NCBI RefSeq assembly: GCF_018129085.1
Contig: NZ_JAAGBB010000004.1
Location: 124,001 to 188,000 of the forward strand
Source: Plastoroseomonas hellenica
Lineage (GTDB): Bacteria > Pseudomonadota > Alphaproteobacteria > Acetobacterales > Acetobacteraceae
Reading direction: 5' to 3'
Length of the DNA: 64,000 nt
Shown: in pieces, positions 27,776 to 38,373 of the stretch
How positions within the stretch are numbered: the stretch's first letter is position 1
Layout: each line of letters begins with the position of its first letter
Notes under the pieces: generated by a model
Seen by the model: only the letters and a program-made list of their open reading frames with translations
The model's database searches: none
What the model was told of the DNA's origin: nothing
Made by a program: the position numbers and the translations under genes

Positions 27776-28888
27776 TTATGCCGAGAGCTTGTCGAGCTCA
27801 CGAACGATCGCTTCCCCCATGACGCTTGTGCCGACGCGGGCCATGCCCGTCTGCATGATATCCGCCGTGCGCAGGCCGCCGGCGAGCACGCGCTGCACCG
27901 CGGTCTCGATCAGCTTCGCATCCTCCTCCATCTCGAAGGACCAGCGCAGCAGCATGGCGAAGGACAGCATCTGCGCGCAGGGATTGGCGATGCCCTTGCC
28001 CGCGATATCAGGCGCGCTGCCATGCACCGGCTCATAGAGCGCGTGGCGGCGCCCACTGGCGTCCGGCGCGCCAAGCGTCGCCGAAGGCAGCATGCCGAGC
28101 GAGCCCGTCAGCGCCGCCGCCAGATCGGACAGCACGTCGCCGAACAGGTTGGAGCCAAGGATGACATCGAACTGCTTCGGGCGCGAGCAGAGCTGCATGG
28201 CGCAGTTGTCCGCGTACATGTGCTCCAGCTCGACATCCGGGAATTCGGCGCGGCCGATCTCGCCGACGACGGCGCGCCAGAGGCGGCCGCTCTGCATGAC
28301 ATTCGCCTTCTCGACGCTCGTCACCTTGTTGCGGCGCTTGCGCGCCAGGTCGAAGGCGACGCGCGCGACGCGCGCGATCTCATCTTCCGTGTAGACTTCG
28401 GTGTCGATGCCGCGGCGCTTGCCGTCGGCCATGATCTCGATGCCGCGCGGCTCGCCGAAATAGATGCCGCCGGTCGATTCGCGTACGATCATCAGATCGA
28501 GGCCGCGCACCAGATCGGCCTTCAATGACGACGCATCGGCCAGAGGGTCGAGCACCACGGCCGGGCGCAGATTGGCGAAGAGGCCGAGGTCCTTGCGCAG
28601 CCGCAGCACGCCGAGCTCCGGCCGCTTCTCGAAAGGCAAGCTGTCCCATTTCGGGCCGCCGACGCTGCCGAACAGCACGGCATCGGCGGCGCGCGCCGCC
28701 GCGACCGTCTCATCCGGGCAGGGCGAACCCTCGGCGTCCAGCGCGGCGCCGCCGACCACGCCTTCGCTGATGTCGAAGCTCACGCTGCGCCGCCGGTCCA
28801 TCCATTCGATGACGCGCCGCACTTCACGCACCACCTCGGGGCCGATGCCATCGCCCGGCAGGATCAGCAGCTTCTTGTTCGATGCCAT
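27776..28888 (-). CDS. leuB: 3-isopropylmalate dehydrogenase
   Basis: A 370-residue NAD-dependent enzyme for the third step of leucine synthesis (oxidative decarboxylation of 3-isopropylmalate). It starts [20 protein letters not shown]. Substrate and metal motifs are [15 protein letters not shown] (about 139), the catalytic YTEDEI Tyr, [12 protein letters not shown] with its Lys, and [12 protein letters not shown]. The NAD site [14 protein letters not shown] follows. It is the last gene of leuC-leuD-leuB, 13 bp after leuD. Confidence 0.97.
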   Translation of the reverse strand: MASNKKLLILPGDGIGPEVVREVRRVIEWMDRRRSVSFDISEGVVGGAALDAEGSPCPDETVAAARAADAVLFGSVGGPKWDSLPFEKRPELGVLRLRKDLGLFANLRPAVVLDPLADASSLKADLVRGLDLMIVRESTGGIYFGEPRGIEIMADGKRRGIDTEVYTEDEIARVARVAFDLARKRRNKVTSVEKANVMQSGRLWRAVVGEIGRAEFPDVELEHMYADNCAMQLCSRPKQFDVILGSNLFGDVLSDLAAALTGSLGMLPSATLGAPDASGRRHALYEPVHGSAPDIAGKGIANPCAQMLSFAMLLRWSFEMEEDAKLIETAVQRVLAGGLRTADIMQTGMARVGTSVMGEAIVRELDKLSA

Positions 28889-28901
28889 CGTGTCCGTTCC
28901 C

Positions 28902-29516
28902 TCAGGCCGGCGCCAGCCAGGGCTGCGCGGACTTCTGCTTCGCCTCGTAGCTGTCGATCTGCGTCCCGTGCTGCAGGGTCTGGCCGATATCATCGAGGCC
29001 GTTCAGCAGCAGACGCTTGCGCAGTGCGTCGACCGGGAAGGAATGTTCCTCCCCGTTCGGCCGGATCACCACCTGGCGCTCAAGGTCGACGGTGACGCGC
29101 GCGTTGCCGCCGAGCTTCGCATCCTCGACCAGCAGCTCGCAGACCTCCCGCGGCAACCGCACCGGCAGCACGCCGTTCTTGTAGCAGTTGTTGTTGAAGA
29201 TATCGGCGAAGTCCGGCGCGATGACGCAGCGGATGCCGAAATCGAGCAGCGCCCAGGGCGCATGCTCGCGCGACGAGCCGCAGCCGAAATTCTCATAGGC
29301 GATCAGGATCTCGGCGCGCCGGTAAGGCTCCTGGTTCAGCACGAAATCCGGGTTCTCGCTGCCATCCTCGCGGAAGCGGAGATTGGCGAAGAGGTGCTTG
29401 CCGAAACCGGCGCGCGAGATCGACTTCAGGAAGCGCGCCGGGATGATCTTGTCGGTGTCGACATTGGCCATCGGCAGCGGTGCCGCGATGCCGGTCAAGG
29501 TGGTGAAGGCCTTCAC
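28902..29516 (-). CDS. leuD: 3-isopropylmalate dehydratase small subunit
   Basis: A 204-residue swivelling-domain subunit of isopropylmalate isomerase. It has [14 protein letters not shown] (about 17-30) and the family motif [17 protein letters not shown] (about 73-89). The start is a GTG (29514-29516, VKAFTTLTG) that overlaps the leuC TGA as GTGA, the same coupling seen at lysK-mprF. It works with LeuC. Confidence 0.96.
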   Translation of the reverse strand: MKAFTTLTGIAAPLPMANVDTDKIIPARFLKSISRAGFGKHLFANLRFREDGSENPDFVLNQEPYRRAEILIAYENFGCGSSREHAPWALLDFGIRCVIAPDFADIFNNNCYKNGVLPVRLPREVCELLVEDAKLGGNARVTVDLERQVVIRPNGEEHSFPVDALRKRLLLNGLDDIGQTLQHGTQIDSYEAKQKSAQPWLAPA

Positions 29517-30946
29517 GACAGCGCCTCCTTCGGCTGATAGTCGCGCACATCGGCGAGGTGACCCGCGACCGCCGCGGCGGCCGCCATCGCCGGCGACAGC
29601 AGATGCGTCCGCCCGCCCGGCCCCTGCCGCCCTTCGAAGTTGCGGTTCGAGGTGCTGGCGCTGCGCTGGCCGGGCGTCAGCTTGTCCGGGTTCATGCCGA
29701 GGCACATGGAGCAGCCGGCCTCCCGCCACTCGAAGCCTGCCTCGCGCAGGATGCGGTCGAGCCCTTCGCGCTCGGCCTGCTTCTTCACGAGGCCGGAGCC
29801 CGGCACCACCATCGCACGCACGCCATCGGCGACCCGGCGGCCCTTGGCGATGGCCGCCGCCGCGCGGATATCCTCGATGCGGCTGTTGGTGCAACTGCCG
29901 ATGAAGACGACGTCCACCGGCAGCTCCTGCAGCCGCTGCCCAGGCGTCAGGCCCATATACTCGACCATGCGACGGAGCTGCGCGCGGCGTGCTTCGTCCG
30001 CCGCTTCTTCCGGGTTCGGGATGATGCCGGTGATCGGCAGCACATCCTCCGGGCTGGTGCCCCAGGTGACCTGCGGCGCGATCTCATGCGCGTTCAGCGA
30101 CACGACGCGGTCGAAATGCGCGCCGGGATCCGACGGCAACGTCTTCCACCAGGCCAGCGCCCGCTCCAGGGTCTCGCCCTTCGGGCCGTTCGGCGTCTGC
30201 GCCACATAATCGAAGGTGGTCTGGTCGGGCGCCACCATGCCGGCGCGGGCGCCGCCTTCGATGGTCATGTTGCAGACCGTCATGCGACCGGCCATGTCGA
30301 GTGCGCGGATCGTGTCGCCGGCATATTCGATCACATGGCCGGTGCCACCAGCGGTACCGATCTTGCCGATGATCGCCAGCACGATGTCCTTGCCGGAGCA
30401 CCCGAAGGCGAGATTGCCGTCGACCTGCACCTTCATGTTCTTCGCCGGCTTCTGCAGCAGCGTCTGGGTGGCGAGCACATGCTCGACCTCGCTGGTGCCG
30501 ATGCCGAAGGCGAGTGCCCCCATGGCGCCATGGGTCGAGGTGTGGCTGTCGCCGCAGACGATGGTCATGCCCGGCAGCGAACGCCCGAGCTCCGGCCCGA
30601 TCACGTGCACGATGCCCTGGCGGTCATCGAGCAGCGGGATATAGGGCACGCCGAACTCGGCGACGTTCTTCTCGAGCGTCTCCACCTGCAGCCGGCTCTC
30701 GGGATCGACGATCCCGGTGCGGCGGCTGTCGTCGGTGGCGATGTTGTGGTCCACGACCGCCAGGGTGGCGTCGGGGCGGCGCACGCGGCGGCCGGCGGCG
30801 CGCAAGCCGTCATAGGCCTGCGGCGTCGTCACTTCGTGGGTAAGGTGAAGGTCGATGTAGAGAAGCGCGGTGCCATCCGGAAGCGTGTCGACGACATGCG
30901 CGTCCCAGATCTTGTCGAACAACGTGCGCGGCTTCTGAACCGACAT
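29513..30946 (-). CDS. leuC: 3-isopropylmalate dehydratase large subunit
   Basis: A 477-residue aconitase-family subunit that binds the [4Fe-4S] cluster. It starts [19 protein letters not shown]; cluster cysteines lie in [13 protein letters not shown] (about 345) and [13 protein letters not shown] (about 405 and 408). It isomerises 2- to 3-isopropylmalate. The ATG at 30944-30946 has GAGGA upstream; a palindromic element (30963-31009) ends 8-9 nt above that ribosome-binding site. Confidence 0.97.
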   Translation of the reverse strand: MSVQKPRTLFDKIWDAHVVDTLPDGTALLYIDLHLTHEVTTPQAYDGLRAAGRRVRRPDATLAVVDHNIATDDSRRTGIVDPESRLQVETLEKNVAEFGVPYIPLLDDRQGIVHVIGPELGRSLPGMTIVCGDSHTSTHGAMGALAFGIGTSEVEHVLATQTLLQKPAKNMKVQVDGNLAFGCSGKDIVLAIIGKIGTAGGTGHVIEYAGDTIRALDMAGRMTVCNMTIEGGARAGMVAPDQTTFDYVAQTPNGPKGETLERALAWWKTLPSDPGAHFDRVVSLNAHEIAPQVTWGTSPEDVLPITGIIPNPEEAADEARRAQLRRMVEYMGLTPGQRLQELPVDVVFIGSCTNSRIEDIRAAAAIAKGRRVADGVRAMVVPGSGLVKKQAEREGLDRILREAGFEWREAGCSMCLGMNPDKLTPGQRSASTSNRNFEGRQGPGGRTHLLSPAMAAAAAVAGHLADVRDYQPKEALS

Positions 30947-30962
30947 CTTTTCCTCGCCTACA

Positions 30963-31009
30963 GAGCAGATCGCCGGAGGGCGGAAGCGCCCGGAGGTGTC
31001 AATCTGCTC
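30963..31009. repeat. Palindromic (REP-like) element, copy 1, upstream of leuC
   Basis: GAGCAGAT and ATCTGCTC form the outer 8-bp arms (30963-30970 and 31002-31009). GGGCG-GAAG-CGCCC (30978-30991) is the inner hairpin. Copies occur at 35455-35503 and, inside a gene, at 55825-55877. It lies in the rplS-leuC gap, just above the leuC ribosome-binding site. Confidence 0.8.
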
Positions 31010-31030
31010 GCCTCGTATCCCATAAGAAGA

Positions 31031-31060
31031 GCGGTGGCCGGGACGATCCGCGGCCACCGC
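31031..31060 (-). terminator. rplS terminator
   Basis: A perfect 10-bp stem GCGGTGGCCG/CGGCCACCGC (31031-31040 with 31051-31060) about 10 bp past the rplS stop, followed on the minus strand by TCTTCTTATG. It separates the ribosomal operon from leuC. Confidence 0.75.
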
Positions 31061-31069
31061 TTCATATGG

Positions 31070-31483
31070 TTAGTCCTGGGCCACCTCGGCAGGGGCCGCG
31101 GCGGCGGTCGTCGCGCCGGGCTTGCCCGCCAGCTTCTCCTGGATGCGCGCCGACTTGCCGGTGCGCCCGCGCAGGTAATAAAGCTTCGCGCGCCGCACCT
31201 TGCCGCGCCGGACCACCTGGATCTCGGCGACGTTCGGGGAATAGAGCGGGAAGACGCGCTCCACACCCTCGCCATAGGACAGCTTGCGCACGGTGAAGTT
31301 GCTGTTCACGCCGCGGTTGGAGCGCGCGATCACCACGCCCTCATAGGCCTGGGTGCGGATGCGCTCGCCTTCCTGCACCTTCACCATCACGCGGACGGTG
31401 TCGCCGGCGGCGAAGTCCGGGGTGGCGCGGGCGGCGGAGAGGCGGGAGAGCTGCTCGGCCTCGAACTGCTGCAGCAGGTTCAT
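31070..31483 (-). CDS. rplS: 50S ribosomal protein L19
   Basis: A 137-residue ribosomal protein. It has the L19 pattern [40 protein letters not shown] and the basic [21 protein letters not shown]. It bridges the 30S/50S interface. The C-terminal Ala/Pro tail ([14 protein letters not shown]) is a lineage-specific extension. It is the last gene of rpsP-rimM-trmD-rplS. Confidence 0.97.
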   Translation of the reverse strand: MNLLQQFEAEQLSRLSAARATPDFAAGDTVRVMVKVQEGERIRTQAYEGVVIARSNRGVNSNFTVRKLSYGEGVERVFPLYSPNVAEIQVVRRGKVRRAKLYYLRGRTGKSARIQEKLAGKPGATTAAAAPAEVAQD

Positions 31484-31507
31484 GGAATTGTCCTTTCGTC
31501 CGATGTC

Positions 31508-32254
31508 TTAGGCGGCGTCAGGCCGGCCGGCAATGGCCCGCCCCGCCGCGGTTTCCTGGCCCGAATGGCGTGCCCAGAGGTCGGGCCGCCTTTCGCGCGT
31601 GATCCGTTCCGCCTCGGCCCGGCGCCAGCGCGCCACCTCGGCATGGTTGCCGGAGAGCAGCACGGGCGGCACGCTGCGCCCCTGCCATTCCGCCGGCCGC
31701 GTGTAATGGGGGTATTCGAGCAGGCCGGAGGCGCCGTGGCTCTCCTCCTCCGCGCTCTCGGCCGCGCCCATGACGCCGGGCAGCAGCCGCACACAGGCAT
31801 CGAGCAGCGCCAGCGCCGCCACCTCGCCGCCCGACAGCACATAGTCGCCGATCGAGACCTCGGTCATCGCCCGCGCCTCGATGACGCGCTGATCCACGCC
31901 CTCGAACCGTCCGCAGAGCAGCACGACGCCGGGCCCCGCCGCCAGTTCCCGCACCAGCGCCTGGTCCAGCGGCCGCCCGCGCGGCGTCAGGTACAGCGCC
32001 GGCCGCGCCTCACCTTCCGCCAGCGCCGCGCCGACCGCGGCATCCACGACGTCCGGGCGCAGCACCATGCCGGCGCCGCCCCCGCAGGGCGTGTCGTCCA
32101 CGCTGCGGTGCCGGTCGGTCGCGAAGCTGCGGATGTCCCTGGTATCGCACCGCCAGCGCCCCTCGCGAAGGGCGCGGCCGGCCAGCGACAGGCCGAGCGG
32201 CCCCGGGAACATCTCCGGGAACAGGGTCAGGACGGAGGCGTGCCACACGGTCAT
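31508..32254 (-). CDS. trmD: tRNA (guanine-37 N1)-methyltransferase
   Basis: A 248-residue SPOUT methyltransferase that makes m1G37 in tRNAs to prevent frameshifting. Motifs are [20 protein letters not shown] at the N-terminus, the trefoil-knot SAM site ([15 protein letters not shown] about 112 and [20 protein letters not shown] about 131) and [10 protein letters not shown] near the end. Its ATG overlaps the rimM stop by 4 bp. Confidence 0.97.
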   Translation of the reverse strand: MTVWHASVLTLFPEMFPGPLGLSLAGRALREGRWRCDTRDIRSFATDRHRSVDDTPCGGGAGMVLRPDVVDAAVGAALAEGEARPALYLTPRGRPLDQALVRELAAGPGVVLLCGRFEGVDQRVIEARAMTEVSIGDYVLSGGEVAALALLDACVRLLPGVMGAAESAEEESHGASGLLEYPHYTRPAEWQGRSVPPVLLSGNHAEVARWRRAEAERITRERRPDLWARHSGQETAAGRAIAGRPDAA

Positions 32255-32769
32255 GCGGCCTCCTCGCCCGGCTGCGGCGGCACCACGATCTCCTCCGGCA
32301 GGATCACGGTGAGGCGCCCGGCGGCGATATCGACCACCGGCACCACCGCCCGGGTGAAGGGCAGCAGGCGCTCGCCGCGCCCTTCCCCCACCACCAGGAA
32401 GGCGCCGGCGCCATGCTCCTCCACGTCCCGCACCATGCCGAGATTTTCCCCCGCCTCCGTCACGGCCGAGAGGCCGATCAGGTCCGCGAGGTAGAACTCC
32501 TCCGCATCCGTCGCCGGAAGCTGGGCACGATCGGCATAGAGCCTGGTGCCGGTCAGCAACGCGGCGGCATCACGGTCGGTGACGCCTTCGATCTGCGCCA
32601 GCCCTTCCGCCTTCAGCGTGATCCCGAGGCGGCGCATGCCCGCGGCATCGGTCAATGGCCCGAGCGTGCCGATGGCAGCAGGGTCGGCCGTGAAGCTGCG
32701 CAGCTTCACCAGGCCGCGCACACCGTGCGGCCTGCCGATCTCCCCCACCAGGATGCGCTGCGCGGCCAT
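32251..32769 (-). CDS. rimM: Ribosome maturation factor RimM
   Basis: A 172-residue, two-domain factor for 30S head assembly. It has the N-terminal beta-barrel ([20 protein letters not shown]) and the PRC-barrel C-terminal domain with [12 protein letters not shown] and [19 protein letters not shown]. It is positioned as usual between rpsP and trmD, overlapping trmD by 4 bp (ATGA). Confidence 0.96.
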   Translation of the reverse strand: MAAQRILVGEIGRPHGVRGLVKLRSFTADPAAIGTLGPLTDAAGMRRLGITLKAEGLAQIEGVTDRDAAALLTGTRLYADRAQLPATDAEEFYLADLIGLSAVTEAGENLGMVRDVEEHGAGAFLVVGEGRGERLLPFTRAVVPVVDIAAGRLTVILPEEIVVPPQPGEEAA

Positions 32770-32789
32770 TCAGGCGATGCCTTCGTGCC

Positions 32790-33131
32790 TCAGCCCGCCG
32801 CCGCGGCGGCAGCGGCAGCGCGCTCCTGCGCCTTCTTCTTCGGCGCGGACTGCTTCGGCTGCTCGGGGAACACCGGCATCGGCGCGAGGCCGGCCTTGCC
32901 GAGGAACTTCGCGACGCGATCGGTCGCCATCGCGCCCTCGCTCAGCCAATGCGCGATGCGGTCGTCGGACAGACGAATGCGATCGGCATGGTCGGAAGGC
33001 AGCATCGGGTTGTAGCTGCCCACCTTCTCGATGAAACGGCCGTCGCGCGGGCTGCGGCTGTCCGCCACCACGATGTGGTAGTAGGGGCGCTTCTTCGCGC
33101 CGGCGCGCGCAAGGCGGATCTTCAGGGCCAT
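32790..33131 (-). CDS. rpsP: 30S ribosomal protein S16
   Basis: A 113-residue ribosomal protein. It starts [20 protein letters not shown] and continues [21 protein letters not shown], diagnostic for S16. The C-terminus ends with a Lys/Ala-rich extension as in many alphaproteobacteria. It is the first gene of rpsP-rimM-trmD-rplS, 37 bp after ffh. Confidence 0.97.
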   Translation of the reverse strand: MALKIRLARAGAKKRPYYHIVVADSRSPRDGRFIEKVGSYNPMLPSDHADRIRLSDDRIAHWLSEGAMATDRVAKFLGKAGLAPMPVFPEQPKQSAPKKKAQERAAAAAAAAG

Positions 33132-33168
33132 CGGTTTTTCTCTCTGCTCCGATCGAATAAATGGTGTC

Positions 33169-34560
<1,392 letters not shown>

Positions 34561-34732
34561 CGTGGTCGCCTGTAATCCCAAATCCGTTGCGGGCGCCCCA
34601 AAACATTACGCGCCGCTGCGCGAGCCTTCGCGGAGCGGCGGAGCCACCCCGCCCATGGGGGTGACCGGTTTCGGGGCATGGCCCAGAGAAGCGGGGAGAT
34701 ACGGTGCGGTGCGGAGGAGGTCAAGCATCCTC

Positions 34733-34864
34733 GGGAGGGCTCTGCCCTCCCAAACCCACACGGCAGGAGCCTAGGGGCCCTGCACCCGATCAATTTGAAG
34801 CAGGTCCAGGAGGCTCCAGCCTCCTGGCGGGTGGGGAATCCGGGGAGGGCAAAGCCCTTCCCGG
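34733..34864. repeat. Array of three hairpins between ffh and infC
   Basis: The 312-bp gap between infC and ffh has no gene. It holds GGGAGGGC-TCT-GCCCTCCC (34733-34751), CCAGGAGGCT-CC-AGCCTCCTGG (34806-34827) and CCGGGGAGGGC-AAA-GCCCTTCCCGG (34840-34864), plus an imperfect GCAGGAGCC/GGCCCTGC stem between the first two. The last hairpin is 8 bp past the infC stop and is probably its terminator. The rest (34561-34732) shows nothing I can name. Confidence 0.65.
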
Positions 34865-34872
34865 AGTGCCGC

Positions 34873-35415
34873 CTACTTCGGCGACAGCACCATGATCATC
34901 TGGCGGTTCTCCAGGCGGGGCATCTGCTCCACCTTGATGATCTCGCCGAGATCGGTGCGGATACGCTCCAGGACTTTAACGCCAAGGTCCTGGTGGGCCA
35001 TTTCACGGCCGCGGAAGCGTAGCGTGACCTTTACCTTGTCGCCTTCCGAGATGAAGCCCTTCATCTGCTTCATCTTGGTCTCGTAGTCATGGTCGTCGAT
35101 ATTCGGACGGACCTTGATCTCCTTGATCTCGACGACCTTCTGCTTCTTGCGGGCCTCGTTGGCCTTCTTCTGCTGCTCGTATTTGTACTTGCCGTAGTCG
35201 AGGATCTTGCAGACCGGCGGAACGGCGTTGGGGGAGATCTCCAGGAGATCGAGCCCGACATCATAGGCGCGCATCAGCGCCTCTCGGGCGGTCATGACGC
35301 CAAGCATCTCGCCGTCCTTGTCGATCAGGCGGACCTGCGGGACGCGAATTTCCTCGTTGACCCGGGGGCCGTCCCGGGAAGGCAGTTGCTGAGCGGGAAG
35401 CGGAGCGCGTGAGAT
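34873..35415 (-). CDS. infC: Translation initiation factor IF-3
   Basis: 180 residues if it starts at the AUC at 35413-35415. The protein reads (M)[20 protein letters not shown], then [20 protein letters not shown], the standard IF-3 N-domain; the C-domain ends [20 protein letters not shown]. It binds 30S subunits and enforces start-codon fidelity. Starting at the first ATG in frame (35307) would remove about 36 conserved residues. A strong Shine-Dalgarno, AGGAGGT, lies 5 nt above the AUC. Rare start codons allow IF-3 to repress itself, as known for the AUU start in E. coli. It follows thrS as usual, but rpmI-rplT are absent downstream. Confidence 0.93.
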   Translation of the reverse strand: MSRAPLPAQQLPSRDGPRVNEEIRVPQVRLIDKDGEMLGVMTAREALMRAYDVGLDLLEISPNAVPPVCKILDYGKYKYEQQKKANEARKKQKVVEIKEIKVRPNIDDHDYETKMKQMKGFISEGDKVKVTLRFRGREMAHQDLGVKVLERIRTDLGEIIKVEQMPRLENRQMIMVLSPK

Positions 35416-35420
35416 CGGGG

Positions 35421-35427
35421 ACCTCCT
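35421..35427 (-). promoter_or_regulatory. Ribosome-binding site deciding the AUC start of infC
   Basis: AGGAGGT on the minus strand, 5 nt before AUC (35413-35415). There is no ATG, GTG or TTG at suitable spacing, so this Shine-Dalgarno fixes the start. Confidence 0.8.
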
Positions 35428-35454
35428 CTCGATGTTTCATGAAAATATAGCCTG

Positions 35455-35503
35455 GAGCAGATCGCCGGGGGGCGGGAAAACGCCCGAAGACGTGAATCTG
35501 CTC
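35455..35503. repeat. Palindromic (REP-like) element, copy 2, upstream of infC
   Basis: Outer arms GAGCAGAT/ATCTGCTC (35455-35462 and 35496-35503) and inner hairpin GGGCG-GGAAAA-CGCCC (35470-35485). Same arms and layout as copy 1 near leuC. It lies in the 100-bp thrS-infC gap, 28 nt above the infC Shine-Dalgarno. Confidence 0.8.
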
Positions 35504-35515
35504 GCCAGAAACGCT

Positions 35516-37474
35516 CTATGCGGCCGAAACGGGGTTCTCCGCAACCCGAAGATCGGGTGGCATGGCCTCCGCGACAAGACGGGCGACCGCATCGGCGAGC
35601 GGCAGCGTCTCCTGCTCGCGCCCGGGCAGGCGGCGCAGCACCAGGCTGCCTTCCTCCGCCTCGCGCCGTCCGACCACCGCGAGCACGGGCACCCGTTGCT
35701 CGATATGGTCCGGCACCTTGCGGTTGATCTTCTCGTTCCGCGCATCCAGCGCCACCCGGATGCCGGCCTTCCGGAGCGCCTCGGCCGCCTGTTCCGCGAA
35801 GGGCACAGCGTCATCGACGATCGTCGCGATCACGACCTGGACGGGAGCCAGCCAGAGCGGGAAGCGCCCGGCATGCTGTTCGATCAAGATGCCGAGGAAG
35901 CGCTCGAAGCTGCCGAGAATGGCGCGATGCAGCATCACCGGGCGCTTCCGGCTGCTGTCCTCGGCCACGTATTCGGCATCGAGACGATCCGGCAGCACGT
36001 AGTCGACCTGCAAGGTGCCGCATTGCCAGTCGCGGCCGATCGCGTCGCGCAGCACGAATTCCAGCTTGGGGCCATAGAAGGCGCCCTCGCCCGGGTTCAG
36101 CTCGTATTCGACGCCGGCCAGGCGGCAGGCTTCCTTGAGGCCGGCCTCCGCCTTGTCCCAGCTCTCCTCGCTGCCGGCGCGCTGGGCCGGGCGGTCGCTG
36201 AACTTCACCCGGAAGCTGTCGAAGCCGAGATCCCGATAGACCGACGCCAGCAGATCGACGAAGCGCGCCGTCTCCGCAGCCACCTGATCCTCGGTGCAGA
36301 AGATATGCGCGTCATCCTGGGTGAAGGCGCGCACCCGCATGATGCCGTGCAGCGCACCCGAGGGCTCATAGCGATGGCAGGCGCCGAATTCCGCCATGCG
36401 CAACGGCAGCTCGCGGTAGCTGCGCAGGCCGTGGTTGAAGATCTGCACATGGCAGGGGCAGTTCATCGGCTTCAGCGCGAGAAGGCGGTCCTTCTCAGAC
36501 TCATCATCGACGGTCGCCAGGAACATGTGCTCCCGGTACTTGTCCCAGTGGCCGGATGCTTCCCAGAGCTTGCGGTCGACGAGCTGCGGCGTCCGCACTT
36601 CCTGATACTCCGCGGCCTCCAGGCGGCGGCGCATGTAGTCCTGCAGCACGGTGTAGAGGCGCCAGCCCTTCGGATGCCAGAAGATGCTGCCGACCGCCTC
36701 CTCCTGGAGGTGGAACAGGCCCATCTCGCGGCCGATGCGGCGATGGTCGCGCTTCTCCGCCTCCTCCACCTGGGTGAGATAGGCGTCGAGCTCCTTCTGG
36801 TCGCGCCAGGCAGTGCCGTAGATGCGCGACAGCATGGCGTTGCGGTGATCGCCCCGCCAATAGGCGCCGGCGACCTTGGTCAGCTTGAAGGCGGTGCCGA
36901 CATCGCCGGTGCCCCGCATATGCGGGCCGCGGCAGAGATCGAGCCAGTCGCCCTGGCTGTAGAGGCTGATTTCCTGATCGGCCGGCAGGCCCTCGATCAG
37001 CTCGACCTTGTAGGCCTCGCCCTTCGCCCGAAACAGCGCCGTCGCCTCTTCCCGGCTCACCACGCGGCGTTCGAAGGGTGCGTTCCGGGCGACGATCTCG
37101 CGCATCTTCGCCTCGATCGCCGCGAAATCCTCGGGCTTGAAGGGCTCGTTGCGCGCGAAGTCGTAATAGAAGCCGTTCTCGATCGCCGGGCCGATCGTGA
37201 CCTGGGTGCCCGGGAAGAGCTCCTGCACCGCCTCGGCCAGGACATGCGCCGTGTCGTGGCGGATCAGCTCCAGCGCCTCGGGGTCGCGGCGGGTGATGAA
37301 GCGCAGCGTCGCGTCCTGCTCGATCGGCGTCGCGAGGTCCACGACCTTGCCGTCCACCGCCATGGCGAGCGCCGCCTTGGCGAGCCCGGGGCCGATCGCT
37401 GCGGCCACGGTGGTGCCCGTCACCGGCCCATCGAAGGCGCGGACGGATCCATCGGGCAGGGTGATCGCGGGCAT
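35516..37474 (-). CDS. thrS: Threonine--tRNA ligase
   Basis: A 652-residue class II synthetase. Domains are TGS (about 1-60), the editing domain with HxxxH ([10 protein letters not shown], about 73-77), the catalytic core ([34 protein letters not shown] with zinc-ligand Cys; motif 2 [17 protein letters not shown]; motif 3 [17 protein letters not shown]) and the C-terminal anticodon-binding domain. It precedes infC in the same direction. No T-box or operator-like leader was recognised upstream. Confidence 0.97.
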   Translation of the reverse strand: MPAITLPDGSVRAFDGPVTGTTVAAAIGPGLAKAALAMAVDGKVVDLATPIEQDATLRFITRRDPEALELIRHDTAHVLAEAVQELFPGTQVTIGPAIENGFYYDFARNEPFKPEDFAAIEAKMREIVARNAPFERRVVSREEATALFRAKGEAYKVELIEGLPADQEISLYSQGDWLDLCRGPHMRGTGDVGTAFKLTKVAGAYWRGDHRNAMLSRIYGTAWRDQKELDAYLTQVEEAEKRDHRRIGREMGLFHLQEEAVGSIFWHPKGWRLYTVLQDYMRRRLEAAEYQEVRTPQLVDRKLWEASGHWDKYREHMFLATVDDESEKDRLLALKPMNCPCHVQIFNHGLRSYRELPLRMAEFGACHRYEPSGALHGIMRVRAFTQDDAHIFCTEDQVAAETARFVDLLASVYRDLGFDSFRVKFSDRPAQRAGSEESWDKAEAGLKEACRLAGVEYELNPGEGAFYGPKLEFVLRDAIGRDWQCGTLQVDYVLPDRLDAEYVAEDSSRKRPVMLHRAILGSFERFLGILIEQHAGRFPLWLAPVQVVIATIVDDAVPFAEQAAEALRKAGIRVALDARNEKINRKVPDHIEQRVPVLAVVGRREAEEGSLVLRRLPGREQETLPLADAVARLVAEAMPPDLRVAENPVSAA

Positions 37475-37565
37475 GAGGACAGGCGGCTCCGGGGTAAGTT
37501 GCGGAAGGCGCGGACATGGCCACCGCCCCCGCGCCCCGTCAAGAGAAGGCCGGCCGCAGAGCGCC

Positions 37566-38222
37566 TCAGCGTTGGAAGGTGAAGCTCTCCTGCCAGGGGC
37601 CGTAGTCGGTGGTGGTGACGCCGTTCGCGGTGCTGCCGAGATAGGTCGGCAAGCCCGGCACCGGCACCACGGTCACGGTGCCGCCCTCGGCGCCGATCAC
37701 CCCGGCATGGACGGCAGCGCGGCAGACCTGGCTGTCGGTGGTGTAGACGCCGGTGCCCCAGACGGTGCCGGTGTCCATGGCGGCGGAAGCGTCGCAGCCG
37801 CAGCTCAGCACCGCCCTCTGCCCTTCGAAATTGGCGGGGCAGGCCTGCGCGGCAGTTGCGGCGCCGGGCTTCGCCGCGGTGACGCTGAAGGAAGCCTGCC
37901 AGGGCCCGTAATCCATGGTGCTGACGCCATTGGCGCTGCCGCCGCGATAGGAAGGCCGCCCCGGCTCCGGCGTCACGGTGACGAGGCCGCCGGCGGCCGG
38001 GACCGCGCCGGCATGCAGCGCGGCACGGCAGACATGGCTGTCGCTGGTATAGGGCCCGCTGCCCCAGACCGGCCCCGAGAGCATTCCTTCCCCGCGACAG
38101 AGGCAGGTGGTCGGGTTGCTGCGACCCTCGAAATTCAGCGGGCAGGCGGCCTGCGCGTGGACGCTGCCGGGTATGGCCATCGCGAGCAGGAGAAGCACGA
38201 CGACAAGAACGGGCCTGATCAT
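37566..38222 (-). CDS. Secreted protein with two LCCL domains
   Basis: A 218-residue protein with a signal peptide ([20 protein letters not shown], cleavage near VHAQA) and two repeats of about 90 residues. Each begins ACPxNFEG, has an early Cys pair, then the LCCL core: [20 protein letters not shown] in the first and [20 protein letters not shown] in the second, followed by GxVTVxPxPGxPxYxGSxxNGVxTxDYGPWQxSF. LCCL folds are best known from animal cochlin and occur sporadically in bacteria; function is unknown, possibly binding polysaccharide or lipid. The ATG at 38222 has GGGAGGG upstream. Confidence 0.85.
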   Translation of the reverse strand: MIRPVLVVVLLLLAMAIPGSVHAQAACPLNFEGRSNPTTCLCRGEGMLSGPVWGSGPYTSDSHVCRAALHAGAVPAAGGLVTVTPEPGRPSYRGGSANGVSTMDYGPWQASFSVTAAKPGAATAAQACPANFEGQRAVLSCGCDASAAMDTGTVWGTGVYTTDSQVCRAAVHAGVIGAEGGTVTVVPVPGLPTYLGSTANGVTTTDYGPWQESFTFQR

Positions 38223-38373
38223 GGAACCCTCCCCGCGGCGGCCATGGCGCCACTGATACGGGAACGGTATGACAAGCGGCGGCGCTGGGCCAGCCGAATC
38301 CCGTGGCGATCGGGCGTGGCTGGCGAACAGCTTCACGCTTCCGGGCGTTCCGCCCTGCGGCGACCTCTTCCGC

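Noticed and set aside
30947..31069. Leucine attenuator in front of leuC
   Set aside because: No short ORF with a run of Leu codons; the hairpin there matches a repeat also found at infC and inside an ABC gene.
37475..37565. T-box or thrS operator leader
   Set aside because: Only 91 bp between genes, with no T-box sequence or tRNA-like fold; T-boxes are not expected in alphaproteobacteria.
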